This document shows positions 51,388-63,725 of a stretch of DNA of 64,000 bases, piece after piece. A model generated the notes under the pieces. It was not told where the DNA came from. It ran no database searches and worked only from the letters and a program-made list of their open reading frames with translations. The stretch comes from Cladopsammia gracilis (Eukaryota > Cnidaria > Anthozoa > Scleractinia > Dendrophylliidae). The stretch is from assembly GCA_022457155.1 (NCBI GenBank), contig JAJGOT010000030.1, positions 992,001 to 1,056,000 on the forward strand. The letters run 5' to 3'. Each line of letters begins with the position of its first letter. Position 1 is the stretch's first letter. Both the position numbers and the translations under genes were made by a program.

Positions 51388-52061
51388 AGACAATGAACAG
51401 TAGAAACCACAACTACAAACCAATGAGAGGTGCCGGATCTGTGACAAAGATCTGGATCAGTAGAAGAACTTGAATAAATGTAAAATAACACGGCAAACTG
51501 ATCCGTACGGCCGAGAAAAGATTGACTCAAGAAAAATAAAGTAAAATAAAAGATATATATTTTGTGCCCGATATTTCGGTTTGAAACACAAACCTTCGAC
51601 GGGGGCTAGGCCACTCACTCAATGATATCATACTCATTCCCATCGAGCTCATGAAAAACATAAGAGACTCTGTCAGAAAGGCGCGTGAAGCTCATCTCAT
51701 CGACAAAGCAAAAACACTAGAACCTTCGGGTATTAATAAACGCGATGAACTGCACTAATTATGTTATCTTTACAAAACTGCCTGTCATTATTTAGTCTAC
51801 TATTATATTTGTCAGTTTATCATAGGACGCTTTTTTTATTTACCTGTCAATGTAGTAACCTATCATGTTTCTTGGTTCCATATTTTAAACTTTTAAAATT
51901 GTAACGATATTAACGTATATACTCATTTTTATTTTAGCCCCCGTCGAAGGTTTGTGTTTCAAACCGAAATATCGGGCACAAAAAATATATATCTTTTATT
52001 TTACTTTATTTTTCTTGAGTCAATCTTTTCTCGGCCGTACGGATCAGTTTGCCGTGTTATT
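51388..52061 (+). mobile_element. Short Penelope-like remnant (PLE2)
   Basis: Flanked by a 13 bp direct repeat TGACATCCCACTA (51375-51387, 52062-52074). An ~95 bp 5' segment is followed by an inverted copy of the 3' end (51482-51608) and the unit ending at 52061. Coding remnant on plus, 51621-51758: NDIILIPIELMKNIRDSVRK, then AREAHLIDKAKTLEPSGINK and RDELH stop, matching the PLE1 C-terminus. Same layout and same TSD length as PLE1 but a different subfamily. Confidence 0.8.
51936..51984 (+). ncRNA. Decayed hammerhead candidate of PLE2
   Basis: AGCCC and GGGC can form stem I, GGTTTG/CAAACC form stem II, GAAA is followed by ATAT (minimal stem III) and C17. The core reads CCGTCGA rather than CUGANGA, with two conserved bases changed, so cleavage is unlikely. 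The inverted copy at 51562-51608 has the same core. Confidence 0.35.
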
Positions 52062-52158
52062 TGACATCCCACTACTTGCAGAAGTTCTTGATATACCTTG
52101 GTGCATTTAAATGCAATCAAAAGAGCATCCCGACGGAATACAGGGGCTTTGCATTCTT
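52062..52158 (-). pseudogene. Start of a PAN exon cut by PLE2
   Basis: Strong acceptor TTTATTTCTTTAG at 52159, entered in phase 1, then EECKAPVFRRDALLIAFKCT and KVYQELLQVVGC before the PLE2 junction. The gene 1 PAN exon likewise opens with two residues then Cys in phase 1, so this is the equivalent exon for the signal exon at 54490. Beyond PLE2 the frame continues briefly (HVVETETHTYSTNR) to a stop without the C-x3-C motif, so the module is broken. A short exon ending at AAG|GTATAT is an alternative. Confidence 0.45.
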
Positions 52159-54396
52159 CTAAAGAAATAAAATAAAAATTAAACATTCAACGACAATAAA
52201 AACACTAGAAACGGCGAAACTATATTTAAAATTAAGGTTTGTTTGCCTTTTTACAATTCATACAAATCATGTATCAGGACCAATTTTTAACTCTTTTTTC
52301 CGTGATATTTGTAATGAAAAGAGCAAGCTTTGAAAACATTAATTATAAATAGAAAAAGAAGCCAAGAAAACATGCCACTGATCTAAATACAGTTGACATA
52401 AACAAGCTACCAGTAAACCCAGTCTTTTTTTTTTTTTTTGCTGATTAATTATTTGAACTGGAGTAATTCTCGCTCGAATATAAACTATTTATAGGTTTAA
52501 AAGCAGAATAGAATTGCAGCTTTGACGGCTATAAGGCCGACAGGTTATTGAATATAAGCTTAACTTCTATAAACTACACTGCATTGCACAGCGTGCACAG
52601 AAAGATCCAAATTTCACACGGCAGAATCGTAACTCGTCAATAAAATTCATCGAGCTAGCGGTTTCTCCGATGAAGTAAAGGTCAGTGACATGAATATGAA
52701 GCATTAATTCTTCAATATATATTTCAATGAACGAGGAAGAAGAAATAGAAAATTGTCCTTCAAACTAATTTGTTTGTTCAGTTCTATTTGCTAATTTTGC
52801 CAGCTGCCCACGCAGCAGATAAACTTTGGCTCACGCAGCATCACTTGACTGTTGCGACTCTTCAAGCAGGCTTTTTTTTTCTTTTGTGTTTCTTTCATAT
52901 GATTTAGCAACTTAGAAGTGAATTTCGTTATTATATTAAGCTAATGTGGCCTAACATAAAGTTTATTTTTTCCCTAATGTTTTGTCCCTTTATTTTGCTG
53001 CATTGTTTATATAGCAGACCGTTTATAAAATTGCATTTAGAGTCAAACTTTTCCTAGACAGTGCGCAGGTGATGATCCAGAACTCAGAATTCAAATCCAA
53101 CCAAGCTGGATATAAGGTTGAATTTTATGGAAGACCTTAGCACAATTTGAACATCTATCATGTAATTTGAAAATCCTTTTTTGGATTGTAACTGCATGCT
53201 TGAATGAGCCATCCAATGTTAGAAAGTTCAGATTGTTACAATCTTTGTGTCTTTTATAAAAAAAAAACCCCGAGAACCGAGAAACCGAGAACCCACGAAT
53301 TGGGTATAACATTTTTATGGACAAAGCGACGATTGTCGACCGCTGCACATTGCTCATAACATTGTGTCTCAAATGTGGTTTTGCCGTTCTAAAAAAAAAA
53401 AAAAAAAACGGGATACTTTTCTTTAAACCATGACATAACTCTTTAAAACTTAATGAAGTTAACTTGAGAAAGAAATCGGAGAACCATTTCGATGATCATA
53501 AAACTAGAATACTGTATGGAATGGTTGGACGAAAGATTGATGCAAACGAACATTTTTGCACTCTTTAGATGAACGCTTTTCTTTATTTTGGGAAACTGAC
53601 TAAATATTTTTAACTTTTAACGATTTTGAAATTAGAAACAGTTGGTAAAAGAGATATACATGGATGGCATTAATCCATCGATCGTGAGTCCCCTCTCTCG
53701 GGGTTTGGACAATATGTGGTGGCTGGCAAGTTGAATTGTGGACCGAAGCCAAGGCGAGATCCAAACCTCGCTTGGAAATAAAAAGAAGGAAAACAAAATT
53801 CTTCTAGTAAGGCGGGGACAGGATAGTTCCACAAAAGCCGTTTCTTTATCATCGCAATAAACATGCATTATAATAATTTGTCGACAGTATAGTACCATCT
53901 ATCGGCGAACGCGCGCTGCAAAGACGATGACAAACAATTTTTTTTTGCTTTTTGCTAAAACGTTTTGCCAATATTGTAAACCAGTTAAATACCCAGGAAA
54001 ACGTTCTCCTAAAAACAGTTTTCAGCAAAATATGTTAGTTAAACACTGAGTGATCTTCCTTTTTCTTTTTTTGCTCCTGTTTCTAAGAACTCAGTCGAGC
54101 CGGTAAAAGGTAAGAGTCAGAGAAAGAACGCAAGCCACGTCTCACTTCAATTATTTTAAAGAACTCGAAAGATCATGCACGGTTCGCTTTCGTACATGGC
54201 TGCATGTGGCCCGAACCAAGAGAATATGCTAATATTCTAAGTCTTGCATGGGATCAGGCTCACTGACTTACAATGCCGCTATAACTAAAAACACCGACCG
54301 AATTTACTTGGACGGTCACAGTTTTCATAGCAGCATGAAAATATTAATTTACCAATGGAAGCTAGATTTTGTGTATGAATTTAAGTTGTTTGTTAC
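52159..54396. other. Intron-like stretch between signal exon B and the broken PAN exon
   Basis: No exon or clear element recognised. It has several A and T homopolymers and a short GAGAACCGAGAAACCGAGAA tandem at 53272. Confidence 0.4.
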
Positions 54397-54490
54397 CTTC
54401 TTGATGTGCAGTAACAATGCAGTTCAGCCAAACGCCCCAAACAACACATGTCAGCAAGAGCAGTAACACGGAGAAACAACAGCCTGCCAT
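54397..54490 (-). CDS. Signal-peptide exon, copy B
   Basis: ATG at 54490; 31 codons starting MAGCCFSVLLLLLTCVVWGV and ending CIVTAHQE, one base, then GTAACA (phase 1). Closely parallel to copy A (M-A-x-C-C-F at the start, W-G after the hydrophobic core). It could be an alternative first exon of gene 1 or the first exon of a separate gene whose PAN exon (52158) is disrupted. Confidence 0.65.
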
Positions 54491-54534
54491 ACTTAATTGG
54501 ATCCGTGAAATAAACCGTTCTCGATCAGACTTGG

Positions 54535-54540
54535 TTTATA
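54535..54540 (-). promoter_or_regulatory. TATA box of signal exon B
   Basis: TATAAA on the minus strand, 45 bp before the ATG; the intervening sequence aligns with the leader of copy A (CTGA-CG-GAA-GG pattern). Confidence 0.5.
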
Positions 54541-54842
54541 GGGAAGATATCAATGACGTCACCAATTGTTATTAATGTGCCAACCAGAGTATTATTGGCT
54601 GCCGAAACAAAGCGTCTTTTGTTCCAGTGGCTGGCACATTTGAATAACAAAAAGAATGTTTGTAAACAGATATCATCCCGTTTTAAAAGCGGAAAATGTC
54701 GGCTTGACGTCTTCATTAACAGTATAATATTGTACGGGACGCCAAACATTCACTTACCGTGACAAGAGCAAAGTACATTGATTAGGGCACATGCAAGTCT
54801 GTTATATTAAATATTCATGCATCCCCAGGGCATTAATATCAA

Positions 54843-55306
54843 TGGCTGTTTTCACACTAGAGACGAACGGGACGGACAAGTCGTCTCAGACGGACAAGTC
54901 GTCTTAGTGTGAAAACGGGACGAACAAAATTCGTCTGATTTTGTCCGTCGATTTGGCCGTCTATTAAGACGATTTTTCGAGGACGATTTGTTCGTCTAGA
55001 CGGATAAGTCGTCCAAAGTCCGACTTAAATTCACACCAGACGAACAAATGGTTGTATCTCAGTCCCAGTACTCGCTAAGGGGAATGGAACTAGTAAAGGG
55101 AGTGATGGTTTATGGGAAAATCAAAATGGCGGATAGTTCGTGCCAGGCCCCTTGCTTTCAGAATCGTCTGTTTGTTCGTTCAGATATGAATTTACGATGA
55201 CCAACACAAGGTGAGTTGTCCGTCTAGAATTCACATTACACGAACAAATCGTCTGACGACTTGTCCGTCCAGACGATTTGTCCGTCTTCTAGTGTGAAAT
55301 GGGCCA
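54843..55306. mobile_element. MITE with iterated GACGGACAAGTCGTC words
   Basis: Termini TTTTCACACTAGAGACGAAC and CCGTCTTCTAGTGTGAAA. GACGGACAAG/CTTGTCCGTC and CGTCTGA words recur throughout. Terminal layout echoes the CACTAGAG ends of the 16969 element. About 464 bp, upstream of exon B. Confidence 0.8.
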
Positions 55307-57092
55307 ATGCAAATCGAGTTTGCATAGTTTTTGTGACGATGAATATATTCGGTATCTCGCCATTACGTTCATTCAAGGGTCTGCTGATTTTTATATCAGG
55401 GAAAATTAATTGTTCACTTTGCCTCTCAAAAATTCAGAGCGCTTGCTGAAAGAATTTCCAAGGATATGAAAACATTTCATTTCACTTACAGGTTATACTC
55501 ATGGACATTTTGTGAGCTTCAAAAAGCCGTGTCATTCGCTGACAGTAACATGATTAAATGTCTTTTCGTGTTTTAAATATGAATATTCAAGGTGTATTAA
55601 GTCAGGCAAGACGGCGTTTTTGTTTTTGTGGTAGCTTGGGATATTTCGTCTCATACCTTCATTGTAATATTTATCTTTTTAACTCGTGTATACGCGAAGC
55701 GTTTGAACGAGTCACAGCAGACGAAGACAAACATGCAAATTTTCACTCCTTCCTCCCTGTTTACTGTTCTTGGTAATTCCGTTGACTAGTGCATAAGGCT
55801 TGCACTATATATTTTGCCAGGATTATGGGCTCCTGATTTTGCCCGTTCCAAAAGTGGTAATGGTAATGGTCAGCTGCCTTACCCATGGGTGTAATGTTCA
55901 CGTTGTATACCGGAAGTGCGAATACCGGGTGTTCAAAGTCAATGTATGTCGCTAGGAACTTTGGGATTGATCTCTCGACCATCATGGCGTCCATGTGATT
56001 GATGTTTCTAAGCTTATATTAAATCGTTTGTTAATCTCATGCATCGTGAATTGATATCCACAAGAAACATCACAATGGGGACGGCATCGGAGGGAAGGGG
56101 GATGGGGTGTTGGACGTAGAAGGTGGGCATGGAGGGTGGTGGTCGGTGGAGCAATACTTGTAGGAGAGGGAAGGGTCCAAAGGTAGCTTCGTATTTACGA
56201 GTTGGCTCTAACTCGGCTAAAGAGCCTTTAATTTTGACGTGGCATGCCATATCTTGTTAGAGGTACTTTTCAAAATTCAAATTTCTCGACGCTTTATATT
56301 TTGTTTACTTCAAGTAGTTGCCATGAAATTCAAGAAATATTAAAAAAAAATAATTGATAAAAATTCAAATGCTGCTGAAGCGTTGCTTTTGACTTATTTA
56401 AAACTCAAACAGGATTATCATTTTTTACTTTTGATGGAGATGTTGAAATGTTCGTCCAAAATCTATATCGGTAGCTTGAAGTACTTAATTTGTGTTCCGA
56501 GCGTTCTCCTGTACTTTCTGTGGATATGTTTTCTGTGACAACACAATTTACAACATCTGTTATATAAATAAACGTTTGTTAAACACGTCACTTTATATAG
56601 CAAATTTAGCCAGCTAGATCAAATAGCGAAATTCGCCTGCAAGTTGCCAAACCATTTAAAGTAAAATCTTAATTGAAGACTTCTGGCATGCCTTGAAAGA
56701 CGCAATAATCAACTGAAGATCAAGCGACAGCAAAAATTCACCTGCTGGTTCAGGCAAAATTGACAAATGGGAGCTCAATGCCAGACAAATTGTCTTGAAA
56801 TATGGTTTATAACATACAGTACTCGCGAGCTTTGGGGAAAATATAAATATTATCGGTACTAGCTTGTACTAAAAGTAATCGTAATTACGATAATCATGAA
56901 TGTCTAACACTTCATTGATTGATCAAAGTACGGTTTTTTACGTATTGTACAATTCATTCATGTACTTTTAAATATTTTTTTTCACTTGTGGAAAGCCAGT
57001 ATGAAATTAAGGAGTTTTTGAGCCATCTCCATATATGGAAGTGGCCGTTCCCAGGGGTTTAAATTTAGCATAATTTTAATATTAACGACCCA
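55307..57092. other. Non-coding or unrecognised
   Basis: Two minus-strand frames (56250-56014 and 55994-55761) are adjacent and moderately protein-like in composition but match no domain, have no splice context and no similarity to each other. A segment at 56430-56490 repeats 49330-49395. Confidence 0.35.
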
Positions 57093-57563
57093 ATAGGCCA
57101 CTTTCAATGTATTAAAATTTAATTTTACAATAACTGTGCGAATTCTCGCGCGCTGATTGGCTAATTTTTATTGTCAATAAGAGTATAGACGGATAAAACG
57201 ATAAAACTAACGCGATAAGCGAAGGTTTTTCCAAACTTTTCAGTGCTGCGTTTTTCGTGGCGAGAATTCTTTCACAAAACCAGAATTATTCAATGAGAAT
57301 ATCGCCCAAAATAGATGAGATGAACCTCAAGTTTGCTGTGGATCCACTCCACAGCACTTTGACAATGTTATGACGAAATTTATCATCAATAAGAGGACAG
57401 ACGCATAAAAAACTGACGTCAATTTGTTAATTTGATAATGAGGCTTGGAGGACACAAGCAAAGGGAATGAAAAAAAAAACATGTTAATTCATTTCTTTTA
57501 TTTGTGTCCTCTAAGCCTCATTATCAAGTTGAATTTTAATTAATGTATTGAAAGTGGCATATT
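57093..57563. mobile_element. MITE with TAGGCCACTTTCAATG termini
   Basis: Ends TAGGCCACTTTCAATGTATT and AATGTATTGAAAGTGGC. Inner inverted pair GGCTTGGAGGACACAAG and TTTGTGTCCTCTAAGCC lies near the right end. Confidence 0.8.
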
Positions 57564-57579
57564 GTCAAGAAGTGAATAT

Positions 57580-57732
57580 AGGTGGTTTTCACGTTACGTC
57601 ACGGCGGCCATGTTGGTGCACACCTACAAAAGAATTTTAATGAACTTCTTTTGTTTTGTGCACCAACATGGCCGCCATGGCCTTTGTCATTTGACTCCCA
57701 CAGGACTGAAGGTCACGTGAGTGAAAACCATC
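57580..57732. mobile_element. Short MITE, 150 bp
   Basis: Termini AGGTGGTTTTCACG and CGTGAGTGAAAACCATCT; inner arms GCGGCCATGTTGGTGCAC and complement. Frames here are palindrome artefacts. Confidence 0.8.
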
Positions 57733-59950
57733 TATTCTGCCCATATAGTCATAAACTTCAGTGGGTGATAAAAATATTAGCTTTAGCGGCACAAAACTGT
57801 GCTGTTTCATTGCGAATTTTTCGTTTTGCAAGGATCGGCTATTTCACAGTACAAACCGGACATTATGATGTAAATAAATGTCATTTTTATGTCACGTGGT
57901 TTCTAAGGAGAATAGGCAGCTAGGGGCAGGGTGTGTCGGACAGTATCGTTATTAAAAGCAAGTCTTGCCATGTGCTCGCGCCTTTTGATCGTCCACCATC
58001 ACACCGTCCATCTTCCACCACACACACGATCGAATTATTAATTTCTAACGAGTGGAGTCGTTATGTTATGTCACCTTTGCTGACTATATAATTGTTTATT
58101 TCATATTTGGTTTTTAAAATAAAAACTCGTCACTTCGGTGGCCAATTATTTATTCCAATCAATTTGCCTTAGTCATTGACCAGAGACTCTTTAGCAAAAC
58201 GAGTGCGCCGCCACGCAGAGCTCTCGGTCTTGCTAGTTAGTAAGGTCTTGATTTGCGTATGGAAATGGCTTGAGATAAAAACGTTTTTTCTCATAACCGT
58301 AACAACAACAACACTATGTATTTGAGCGAATGCGAAAATTTTCTTTATTTGGTAACAGTAAACTCGCCAGAGAAGGGTTTCTACGGCTCGGAGTGGCAAA
58401 AAAAACACCACGCGTGACCCAATTAATATTTCCTTGAAACTTTATTTCAACATAAAGGTAAAAGGCGACTTTAATATATCCACTAAAATTTCAACCGATC
58501 GTGTCGCGTGAAGTCTCAAGTTCCAACACAACACAAACAGAGTGTGGTCTGCCTGTGGTAAGACACATGAATAATATATCAGTGGTAATATTGTTTCAAT
58601 TTGTCAGGCATTTGGCATCGACGAATTAACAGAAAGTAATGCAAATCTTTAAATCTGATATGGAAAATATCCAACCCAATTTTATTCGAAAACGCTCTCA
58701 TAGAATTCTTTTAAACTTTGCAGTCTTGAAGACCTACATCTAGTCTAAAGCGGCATACAGTCGTTTTAAAAGTTTGAGTCAAGATCTTGCATTTTGAGAA
58801 AATTACTAATATGTAAAAACCATGACGTCATCAGATCGTTGTTGTGGTAACATCGATGTCAATCAAATCTACTTTTTTGGAAAGTTCATTTCATCTCTAG
58901 TATATGTGTGAAGCAGCTTGCCTGACCGAGCTCAGACAGTGAAGTGTCAGCCATTCAAAGTTGGGATGTTGTGTTGTCAAAAAACCCAGTCGAGTCACCT
59001 TAAGTGAACGCGAAATGCGTCCATTCAATGCGCTTGGCTTAAACACTAAATATGCGTAAACGGTTCTTTTAAATAATTAAACAAAATTCAATTTGTGAGT
59101 GCATTCACTTTTTGCCAGTGGATTGGTTGAAAACTAAAACTTAACTAAACACGCACTACATTACTATAGCAAATTTGCTTTTGTATGTCGAATGCTGGTC
59201 AGCGCCCAAAATCCACAATATTTAAATGGCCGTTAAGCGTGGTTCAAAAGAATAACAAAAAATGTACTCGCTTTATAATTAACAATATATACATCACAAA
59301 TTCACTTTAAGCAGTAACGAATTAACGTTTAGCCGCGAATGTATTACTGAACAGTTCTCGGCAAATCAAAGTCCTTGGCTTAAACGACTTAAACGGAACT
59401 TGTGTAAACGGTTCTTTTAAAGCGGTCTTTGTGAGCGAATGTTAATAGTTTTATTGTTGAAAGCAAAAGCTAGTCAAGACCTCAACTGAACACGTGCTGC
59501 GTTGCTGTGGTAAAGATTTTTAGTATTGCGAATATTGATGAACGTTAAGACTTTGAGTGAAATTTGTGATCCTCGCAGTGTGCTCTCAAATTAAGCAGTT
59601 GAAAAAGCAACCTGAAAAAAATCCACTTTGATATAAATATAAATTCACAAGATCTAACTTTTCTGTCATTTGAATTTAAGCGGCCATTTATAAAAACACA
59701 AGATCGCGCATCAGAGTGATTTTCCAATTCATTCTCCCACCATCCAGTGTTTCTTACCAGTCTAATACATGATCGGTGTCTGGGAAGCCGTGTTTTCACG
59801 TTTCTTTATGACATAAGCATCAGCAAAGAGATTAAACAAACGCTCAGTAGACGTCTTCGTCTAGCGATTAAGTAGTTGACGGTTGATTGTATCATTTTTT
59901 AAACCTGCGTCGTCGACTGTTGCGAATCATATTTGAATAAAACAAACAGA
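57733..59950. other. Non-coding stretch with a diverged duplication
   Basis: 58999-59200 and 59337-59545 are diverged direct repeats (GGCTTAAAC, GTAAACGGTTCTTTTAAA, GAACACGTGCTGC / AAACACGCACTAC). 59560-59640 is a decayed tail of the SINE seen at 11503 (GTGATCCTCGCAG, AACCTGAAAAAAAT). No gene recognised. Confidence 0.5.
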
Positions 59951-60075
59951 GTTTTCGTCCCGGGGGGGGGGGGGGGGGGGGGGAAGAGGGTACTCCCCCA
60001 AAATACCTATACGGGTATGTGCCGCCCAACGGGATCGTGATTCTGGGACCCCTGATCTAGAACGGGGTATCCATT

Positions 60076-63000
60076 TTAGAGACGTTTCCTAGATATGTAT
60101 TGTCCGATCTCCTCATGGAGAGTTGGGCTACAAGCTCTCTGTCTCCAGGCTGTTCTGTCCGCCGCAACTGATGCTGCCTCTGCCCATGATTTTAATCCCT
60201 TCATCCTTAACTCTCTCTCGACAGTTCTGCGCCATGTTTCACGCAGTCGACCCCTCTTCCTCTTGCCTTCCGGTACCCATGTCAGTGCAATTCTTGGATG
60301 TGTGTCGTGATCCATTCTGAGGACGTGGCCTAGCCATGCCCATCTCCTTCTTGCCACCTGACTGCTTATCGTTTCCAACCCCGTTCTTCTTCTTATCTCC
60401 TTATTGGTTACACGCATTGGCCAGTAGATCTTTAATATCCGGCGAAGGCTCTTATGTAGGAACGCATCCAGCTTTTTCTCATCCGTTTGGGTCATTCTCC
60501 AGGTTTCACAACCATACAACAGTACCGAGATGACGTTAGATCTTTCCTAATTTGTTGTACGCCGCTCTTGCTTTGCCTAACTTCGCTTGGATATCATCTT
60601 CCGTACCGCCTGAGGTGCTAACATGTGCACTCAGGTACACAAAACGTTCTACCTCTTCTATGTCATGATCGTCGACCTGCACCTTTTCGTTGTTTGTCGT
60701 GTTAAGCCGGAGGAGCTTGGTCTTCATAGAATTAATCTTTAACCCGGTTGCCTTACTGTTGTTGCTGAGGCTACTCACTTTCTGTTGGATTTGCTGTTTT
60801 GTGCTGGATAAAAGTGCGATGTCGTCAGCGAAGTCCAAGTCGTTAAACTTGGACCACAGTTTCCATCTGATGCCTGTGTTGTCACCCTCTAACGTTCTTC
60901 TCATGATCCAGTCTATTACAAGCAGGAACAAAACCCAGACATATTACAACCCTGTTTCACGCCAGACTTCACATCAAACCAGCCAGTTAGACCTGCACCA
61001 TCAACCACCGCACATTGGTTACCATCGTACATTGCCTTGATCATTCTAACAAGCTTTGGTGGGATCCCATAACTCTCCATAATCTTCCACAAGGTTTCCC
61101 TATCAACGCTATCAAAGGCCTTTTCGTAATCAACAAAGCATACATACAAGCTGGAATTCCATTCTATTGCTTGCTCCACGATGTTCCGGAGGACAAAAAT
61201 CTGTTCTATGGTACTTTTTCCTTGTCTAAAACCAGCCTGTTCCTTGCGTAGCTTTGCATCAACACCGTCCGATATTCTTCCTATCAACACCTTACCCAAC
61301 ACTTTTGCCGCAACAGACATCAGAGTTATCCCCCTCCAGTTTCCGCATTTAGTGAGATCCCTTTTCTTAGGTAGTTTGACAATAAGACCCTTCTTCCAAT
61401 CTGCAGGAATGGACTCACTGACCCATATTGCACAAAAGAGATCGTGTAGCACTTCAATTGTTGTTGTTATATCAGCTTTGAACAGTTTCACGGTTATACC
61501 ATCCACTCCAGGTGCTTTGCCTGCGCCCATGCTGTTAATGGCGCTCCTAATCTCAGCCTTAGTTATGGGGCCTGAAGGTATTTCGTCCATCACCTCCACC
61601 TCACTATCCACCTAAGCCACTAGTTCTGGGCTCGGTCTGTTCAGTATTTCTGCAAAGTGCTCTTTCCACCTCTGTCGCACCTCATCTTCATTGGTCAATA
61701 ACTTCCGTGCCTTATTTCTCACTGCGTCAATTTTCTTTCATGGTTCACTACATAGCCTCCTTGTAGCATCGTAAACGCTCTTCATCTGCCCACGCTTTGC
61801 AGCGTCCTCAGCTTCTTGGGCTATATTATTAGCCCACTCTCTCTTGTCCTTTCTCAAACTTCTCTTCACTTCTATATCTTTCTTTCTGTATTCCTTTTGC
61901 GATTTGAGTCTCAACCTTTCTGACCTTGTACCAACTGACTTTTGTTTTAGCTGTCTTCTTTCTTCAATACCTTTCCAGCTTTCGGGGCTGATCCATCCTT
62001 TAGTTTTCCTTGCTCTGTAACCTAACACATCTATAGCTGTTTCACAATAACTTTCTTTGATCTTTTTCCACTTCTCCTCTACTTCGTGTTCATGTACCAC
62101 TGTACCCTCGTCCTCGTGCCTGTTTTCGCTATCTTCGTCCTCCAGCGATAAGCAGCTGAACCTGTTCTTTAGTTGTAACTGAAATTGTTTCCTAATTTCA
62201 GGCACGGCTAGCTTACTGGTCTCGTATTTCCTGACTTGCTCTACCCTTCTGCCCTTTCGTATAAGCTTTAATCGTGTCTTAGCAATCACCAGATTATGGT
62301 CGCTCGAGCAATCTGCGCCTCTATACGCTCTAACATCTTGTACTGATCGTTTAAAATTGGAGCGAACAGCCATGTGATCGATTTGGTTGTGATGTTGTCC
62401 ATTTGGTGATCTGAGGTCCACGTGTTTCTATGAATGATTTTGTGAGGAAACATAGTGGAAACAATTGCAAGATTGTTTAATGCACAGAAAGACACCATTC
62501 GCTCCCCATTGTCGCTTCTTTCTCCTACCATAGCAAACTTTCCTACAATTCCTTCCTCTCCACCCACTTGTTGTTCACCTACTTTTGCATTCCAATCACC
62601 CATTACCAAAAGCATGTCATGGCGTGGTACTTCATCCACGATCTTTTGCAGTTGCTCATAAAAATCGTCCTTCTGTTCTTCGCCCGCTTCATTTGTGGGA
62701 GCGTAAACCTGAATCACTGTCGTCTTGATGAAGCGTGAGTGGAAACGGGCTTCTATAATGCGATCTTTGATCGCTCTCCAGCTTTCTAAACATTGAGTAG
62801 CATTCTTGGACATGATTATTGCCACTCCACTCTGATGTATATCGTCGTCTCTGCCGGAATATATGATGGTTTCGCCCGTTTGCGTTCTCAACCGTCCAAA
62901 TCCTGACCACCTACACTCACTAACCCCCAGTATGTCAATGCTGTAACGAGCCATCTCGGATGTAATCTGAGCTGTTTTTCCCACTGAGAACATCGTTCTC

Positions 63001-63239
63001 ACGTTCCAACATCCAATCTTAACCTTGGTTTTAGGGTCGGCCAACGACTTGTTCGGAGAATGGGCTCCCTTTCGGGTTTCACTCATATTCGTCATAGCTC
63101 CGTCGATCCAGGTGATAAAAGCATCGTCTGGAGTGCGGCATGTCGTTGTACTACACCCAGTATAGCCTGTGTTCTTTGAGATTCCAGTTTCCGTAATCAA
63201 GCTTTTTTTACGAGGAGGGGTGATTAGCCTCACGTCCAA
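60076..63239 (-). pseudogene. Decayed RTE-type LINE (endonuclease + reverse transcriptase)
   Basis: Minus-strand pieces in order: APE-type endonuclease (63239-62286: IGCWNVRTMFSVGK, ECRWSGFGRLRT, VYAPTNEAGEEQKD, LLVMGDWNAKVG), endonuclease end and linker (62421-61738: SDHNLVIAKTRLKL), linker with an in-frame stop at 61613, RT (61611-60916: KAPGVDGITVKLFK, CGNWRGITLMSVAAKVLGKV, RKEQAGFRQGKSTIEQIFVL, CFVDYEKAFDSVDRE, GVKQGC), then LDFADDIALLSS (60931-60536) and a C-terminal part with GCETWRMTQTDEKKL (60519-60076). At least four frameshifts or stops separate them. This layout is typical of RTE elements often mis-annotated as craniofacial development protein 2-like. Confidence 0.85.
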
Positions 63240-63514
63240 CCTCCAACCTGGAGGGCCAGGGTTTTTCTGTCGGGGTTTTCCTTTCCTTAGCCACTAGTTC
63301 CGGTTATTTAAAGGCGCCGGACACTCGCCTTTCGCCACTGTTGCTTAGCTGCTAGCGGTTGCTAGCATTTCCAGGGACTACGGATGACGAGGACGTGCAA
63401 CATATGACTTCGCTAGCAGAGCCTATATGAGACGGAAAGGCGTTTCCCAGCATTTACAAGGAGAGCATTGGTGACATCAGCTAACCTCACTGAGACCTAT
63501 TGCCAGCGCTTAGC
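63240..63514 (-). other. Probable 5' region of the RTE LINE
   Basis: GC-richer sequence between the endonuclease frame and the right foldback part, with repeated GCTAGC words near 63350-63415. No ORF. Confidence 0.4.
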
Positions 63515-63725
63515 CCTAGAACGGGGTATAAAATTTCGAATGCACGAAAGCTTCAGATTATCACAGCAGCCATTTTTCCTAGAACGGGGTATTAAAAATT
63601 GACCTATTTCTAGAACGGGGTATCATTTTGAGTGCAAATTCTTTCTAAAACGGAGTCCAAATTTGGAGACCCGGGCGGCACATACCCACCCAAAATAAAC
63701 CCGAGTACCCCTCCCGGAGTTTTCG

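Larger units (their letters stand above)
59957..63725. repeat. Foldback repeat with CTAGAACGGGGTA words, split by a LINE
   Basis: Left part (to about 60090) has a 23-G run, AGGGTACTCCCCCAAAATAC, TATGTGCCGCCCAACGGG and CTAGAACGGGGTA; right part (63515-63725) has three or four CTAGAACGGGGTA words, GGGCGGCACATACCCACCC and GAGTACCCCTCCCGG. The two parts face each other. Confidence 0.7.

Noticed and set aside
55761..56250. Two adjacent minus-strand frames as a two-exon gene
   Set aside because: No recognisable domain, no convincing splice sites, low-complexity GGGAAGGGGG-type sequence in part.
59963..59985. 23-G homopolymer as a regulatory G-quadruplex
   Set aside because: It lies in a repeat consensus that usually has shorter G-runs; length is likely replication slippage or assembly noise.
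60690..61615. Plus-strand frames of 116 and 144 codons
   Set aside because: Antisense to the RTE reverse transcriptase; no domain.
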